A stretch of 64,000 nucleotides of DNA. Origin: CALBPI01 sp038531945. GTDB lineage: Bacteria; Pseudomonadota; Gammaproteobacteria; Steroidobacterales; Woeseiaceae. The position numbers and the translations under genes are program-made. This document shows positions 62,542 through 64,000 of the stretch, piece after piece; the stretch's first letter is position 1; each line of letters begins with the position of its first letter. The notes under the pieces are model-generated. The model did not search any database. It saw nothing but the letters and a program-made list of their open reading frames with translations, and was not told where the DNA came from. Where the stretch lies: NCBI GenBank assembly GCA_038531945.1, contig JBCBBH010000005.1, positions 240,192-304,191 of the forward strand, in the 5' to 3' direction.

Positions 62542-63069
62542 GTGTCGGCAACGAGCCTTTCAAAAATCCTGGAGACCGTCGGTATTCCAAGCGACTACGC
62601 CGCGCGGCACGATTTACCTGTTTTTGTTGAAGCGACCTCTTTGGTCAGTGCTGGCCCGAACATTATCGGGCGCGAGCAGCTTCTCGAGCCGGTGACTGCT
62701 GGCCAATGGGTTGGCATGCGCCAGGCGGCAGCGACCGAAGGTATCGATTTGTTGCTGGTCAGCGGCTATCGCAGTTTCGAGTATCAGGCCACGTTGATTC
62801 AGCAAAAACTTGATAAAGGTCAGACACTTGACCAGATTCTAAAGGTAAACGCTGCGCCCGGTTGCAGCGAGCACCACACCGGTTGTGCTGTGGATATTGC
62901 CACGCCAGGGGTGCCGCCCCTCGTGGAAGCATTCGAGCGCAGTCCAGCCTTCGAGTGGCTACAAAAAAACGCTAAAGATCATGGGTTTACGATGAGCTAC
63001 CCGCGCGGTAATCCGTACGGGTACGTGTACGAACCGTGGCATTGGTGCCGGCGCGCGCAACTGGTGTAG
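62542..63069 (+). CDS. VanY-type D-alanyl-D-alanine carboxypeptidase family protein
   Basis: A 175-residue Zn peptidase acting on peptidoglycan stem peptides. It has the VanY motifs SxHxxGxAxD as SEHHTGCAVD (H111, D118) and EPWHW (E164, H167), with SGYRSFEYQ. It starts with GTG at 62542; no signal peptide is visible, which is unusual for a periplasmic enzyme and may mean the start is further downstream or that it acts in the cytosol. LD-carboxypeptidase is an alternative. TACACT at 62506-62511 could be its -10. Confidence 0.88.
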   Translation: MSATSLSKILETVGIPSDYAARHDLPVFVEATSLVSAGPNIIGREQLLEPVTAGQWVGMRQAAATEGIDLLLVSGYRSFEYQATLIQQKLDKGQTLDQILKVNAAPGCSEHHTGCAVDIATPGVPPLVEAFERSPAFEWLQKNAKDHGFTMSYPRGNPYGYVYEPWHWCRRAQLV

Positions 63070-63073
63070 CTTC

Positions 63074-63111
63074 CCTGCCGAGCTGGCTTTCGACGAAGGC
63101 GCTCGGGCAGG
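63074..63111. other. Hairpin after the carboxypeptidase gene
   Basis: CCTGCCGAGC (63074-63083) pairs with GCTCGGGCAGG (63101-63111) with one bulged G and a 17-nt loop. No T-tract follows, so termination here is uncertain. Confidence 0.35.
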
Positions 63112-63157
63112 CAGCCCAAAGTGTCCGCCAGACGTCCGCTTTTTTTCTGGTATCCGG

Positions 63158-63187
63158 TTGACACCATAGGTGGCGCGGATGGAGAAT
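63158..63187 (+). promoter_or_regulatory. Stable-RNA-type promoter for tRNA-Tyr
   Basis: A perfect -35 TTGACA (63158-63163), 18 bp, then -10 GAGAAT (63182-63187), with a GC-rich stretch (ACCCGG) after it, as in stringently controlled stable-RNA promoters. An AT-rich tract (GCTTTTTTT) lies just upstream. Confidence 0.65.
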
Positions 63188-63204
63188 ACCCGGCTGTACT
63201 TCGC

Positions 63205-63289
63205 GGAGGGGTACTCAAGCGGTCAACGAGGGCAGACTGTAAATCTGCTGGCTATGCCTACGTAGGTTCGAATCCTACCCCCTCCACCA
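63205..63289 (+). tRNA. tRNA-Tyr (anticodon GTA)
   Basis: An 85-nt cloverleaf with the long variable arm of tRNA-Tyr; acceptor GGAGGGG pairs with CCCCTCC, the anticodon GTA is at 63239-63241, TTCGAAT forms the T loop, and CCA is encoded. Confidence 0.96.
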
Positions 63290-63338
63290 AACAGAGCGAT
63301 ATATATAAGTGTGGATGCAGGGCCGTTTTGGGCGGTCT

Positions 63339-63369
63339 GCCGGGTCATTGATGGTGATCCGGCTTTTTT
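63339..63369 (+). terminator. Intrinsic terminator between tRNA-Tyr and tRNA-Gly
   Basis: A 9-bp stem (GCCGGGTCA with TGATCCGGC, one G-U pair), a 7-nt loop and TTTTTT. It should end most transcripts that begin at the tRNA-Tyr promoter. Confidence 0.85.
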
Positions 63370-63408
63370 AGCGGCTGAGGAAAAAGGCTTCTGGGCGCGG
63401 AGAAAACA

Positions 63409-63456
63409 ACTGGCGTTTTGACTGGCGGTTTAATTGGCGGTTTAACTGGCGAGTAA
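63409..63456 (+). repeat. Four 12-bp tandem repeats containing a promoter
   Basis: Four units based on ACTGGCGGTTTA: 63409-63420, 63421-63432, 63433-63444, 63445-63456, differing by one to four bases. The array contains TTGACT (63418-63423), 17 bp, then TTTAAC (63441-63446), a good sigma-70 promoter for tRNA-Gly, tRNA-Thr and tuf. Confidence 0.75.
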
Positions 63457-63463
63457 CGATCAG

Positions 63464-63537
63464 GCGGGTGTAGTTCAACGGTAGAACCTCAGCCTTCCAA
63501 GCTGATGATGTGGGTTCGATTCCCATCACCCGCTCCA
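63464..63537 (+). tRNA. tRNA-Gly (anticodon TCC)
   Basis: A 74-nt cloverleaf; acceptor GCGGGTG with CACCCGC, anticodon TCC at 63496-63498, encoded CCA. Confidence 0.96.
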
Positions 63538-63567
63538 GATTGAAAGGTGCGCTCGACAAGGAACATA

Positions 63568-63643
63568 GCCCATATAGCTCAGGCGGTAGAGCACTTTCTT
63601 GGTAAGGAAGAGGTCACTGGTTCGACTCCAGTTATGGGCACCA
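63568..63643 (+). tRNA. tRNA-Thr (anticodon GGT)
   Basis: A 76-nt cloverleaf; acceptor GCCCATA with TATGGGC, anticodon GGT at 63601-63603, encoded CCA. The Tyr-Gly-Thr-tuf order matches the classical gammaproteobacterial tufB operon. Confidence 0.96.
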
Positions 63644-63695
63644 CGTTTGAAATTTGTGTTTGAGATTGTATTGAACAGACCGGAGAGTTAGGTCG

Positions 63696-64000
63696 ATGTC
63701 GAAAGAGAAGTTTGAGAGAACCAAGCCCCACGTGAACGTGGGTACGATTGGCCACGTTGACCATGGTAAGACGACGCTGACGGCGGCGCTGACCAAGTGT
63801 ATGGCGGAGAAGCACGGTGGTGAGGTTCGCGCATACGATCAGATTGATAACGCGCCTGAGGAGAAGGCCCGCGGTATCACGATTGCGACCGCGCACGTGG
63901 AGTACGAGAGTGACACGCGTCACTACGCACAGATGGTGGTTGAGTTGATTGCGCCGATCGCGATGGAAGATGGACTTCGGTTCGCGATTCGTGAGGGTGG
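63696..64000 (+). CDS. tuf: Elongation factor Tu, 3'-partial, with large in-frame internal deletion
   Basis: Starts as normal EF-Tu: MSKEKFERTKPHVNVGTIGH, the P-loop GHVDHGKTT, DQIDNAPEEKARGITI (switch I) and TRHYA at residue 78. At about 63930 the frame continues directly with QMVVELIAPIAMEDGLRFAI, which in a normal EF-Tu begins near residue 357. About 279 residues are missing, including DCPGH, NKCD and domain II. The reading frame is kept across the join. The sequence runs off the window before a stop. Such a protein could not function as EF-Tu; a collapsed assembly between tuf copies is a strong alternative to a real deletion. Confidence 0.9.
   Translation, partial: MSKEKFERTKPHVNVGTIGHVDHGKTTLTAALTKCMAEKHGGEVRAYDQIDNAPEEKARGITIATAHVEYESDTRHYAQMVVELIAPIAMEDGLRFAIREG

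Noticed and set aside
63074..63111. Intrinsic terminator after the carboxypeptidase gene
   Set aside because: The hairpin is not followed by a T-tract and has a long loop; recorded only as a hairpin.
1..64000. CRISPR arrays, insertion sequences, integrases, toxin-antitoxin or prophage genes
   Set aside because: No repeat-spacer array, transposase, integrase or phage structural motif was seen on either strand.

Overview
This window looks like chromosomal DNA of a gammaproteobacterium with moderately high GC content. Three things point there: a tRNA-Tyr/tRNA-Gly/tRNA-Thr/tuf cluster at the right edge (the arrangement seen upstream of secE-nusG-rpl-rpoBC in Gammaproteobacteria), a cmoA-cmoB-srkA unit, and msrPQ. 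The outer-membrane, TonB and c-type-cytochrome lipoprotein content suggests an aerobic environmental, probably marine, lineage; I cannot name the genus. I saw no insertion sequence, prophage, integrase or CRISPR array.

Layout, left to right. 1-7.2 kb (+): 3' part of ribA, a DUF5916-type outer-membrane protein, then a tight run of GST, CtlX-type hydrolase, dimethylarginine-hydrolase-type enzyme and M61 peptidase. 7.2-11.3 kb (-): alpha/beta hydrolase, SDR, DUF547 protein, msrP, msrQ. 11.4-15.1 kb (+): a eukaryote-like (type 2) ileS with a swapped HIGH motif, and a small unknown protein. 15.2-18.2 kb (-): TPR/TonB protein, msrA, folE. 18.3-23.9 kb: a DUF4139 protein (+), then a minus-strand run of tetR, beta-propeller protein, EamA transporter, MscS channel and DUF3429. 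24-30.1 kb (+): RND efflux adaptor, pump and outer-membrane factor, divergent from the tetR gene. 30.1-32.3 kb (-): beta-CASP metallo-hydrolase and sirtuin, overlapping by 8 bp. 32.5-38.8 kb (+): DAHL-type sensor kinase, double-receiver regulator, TonB-domain protein, BASS-family transporter, SRPBCC protein.

38.8-50.5 kb is the most unusual part: two divergent units of exported proteins around an 870-bp intergenic region. Leftward are a c-type cytochrome, a LamG lipoprotein with two heme motifs, and a Tat-exported DUF1501-like protein. Rightward are a HzsA-like beta-propeller cytochrome lipoprotein, two small beta-barrel proteins (one with an SH3 domain), a DUF4266 lipoprotein ending in Gly/Cys, and a DUF3570 barrel. 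All eight carry export signals, and heme motifs sit on both sides, so a shared envelope redox or surface-assembly role is a reasonable but untested inference.

50.5-64 kb: an orphan HExxH envelope protease (-), a MerR-type regulator with a degenerate sensor domain and Cys-rich tail (-), a double-length fused UvrA (-), rhomboid protease and a small lipoprotein (+), cmoA-cmoB-srkA (-), a VanY-like carboxypeptidase (+), three tRNAs and tuf. The tuf reading frame jumps in frame from about residue 78 to about residue 357 of normal EF-Tu. This is either a real deletion or an assembly join between tuf copies.
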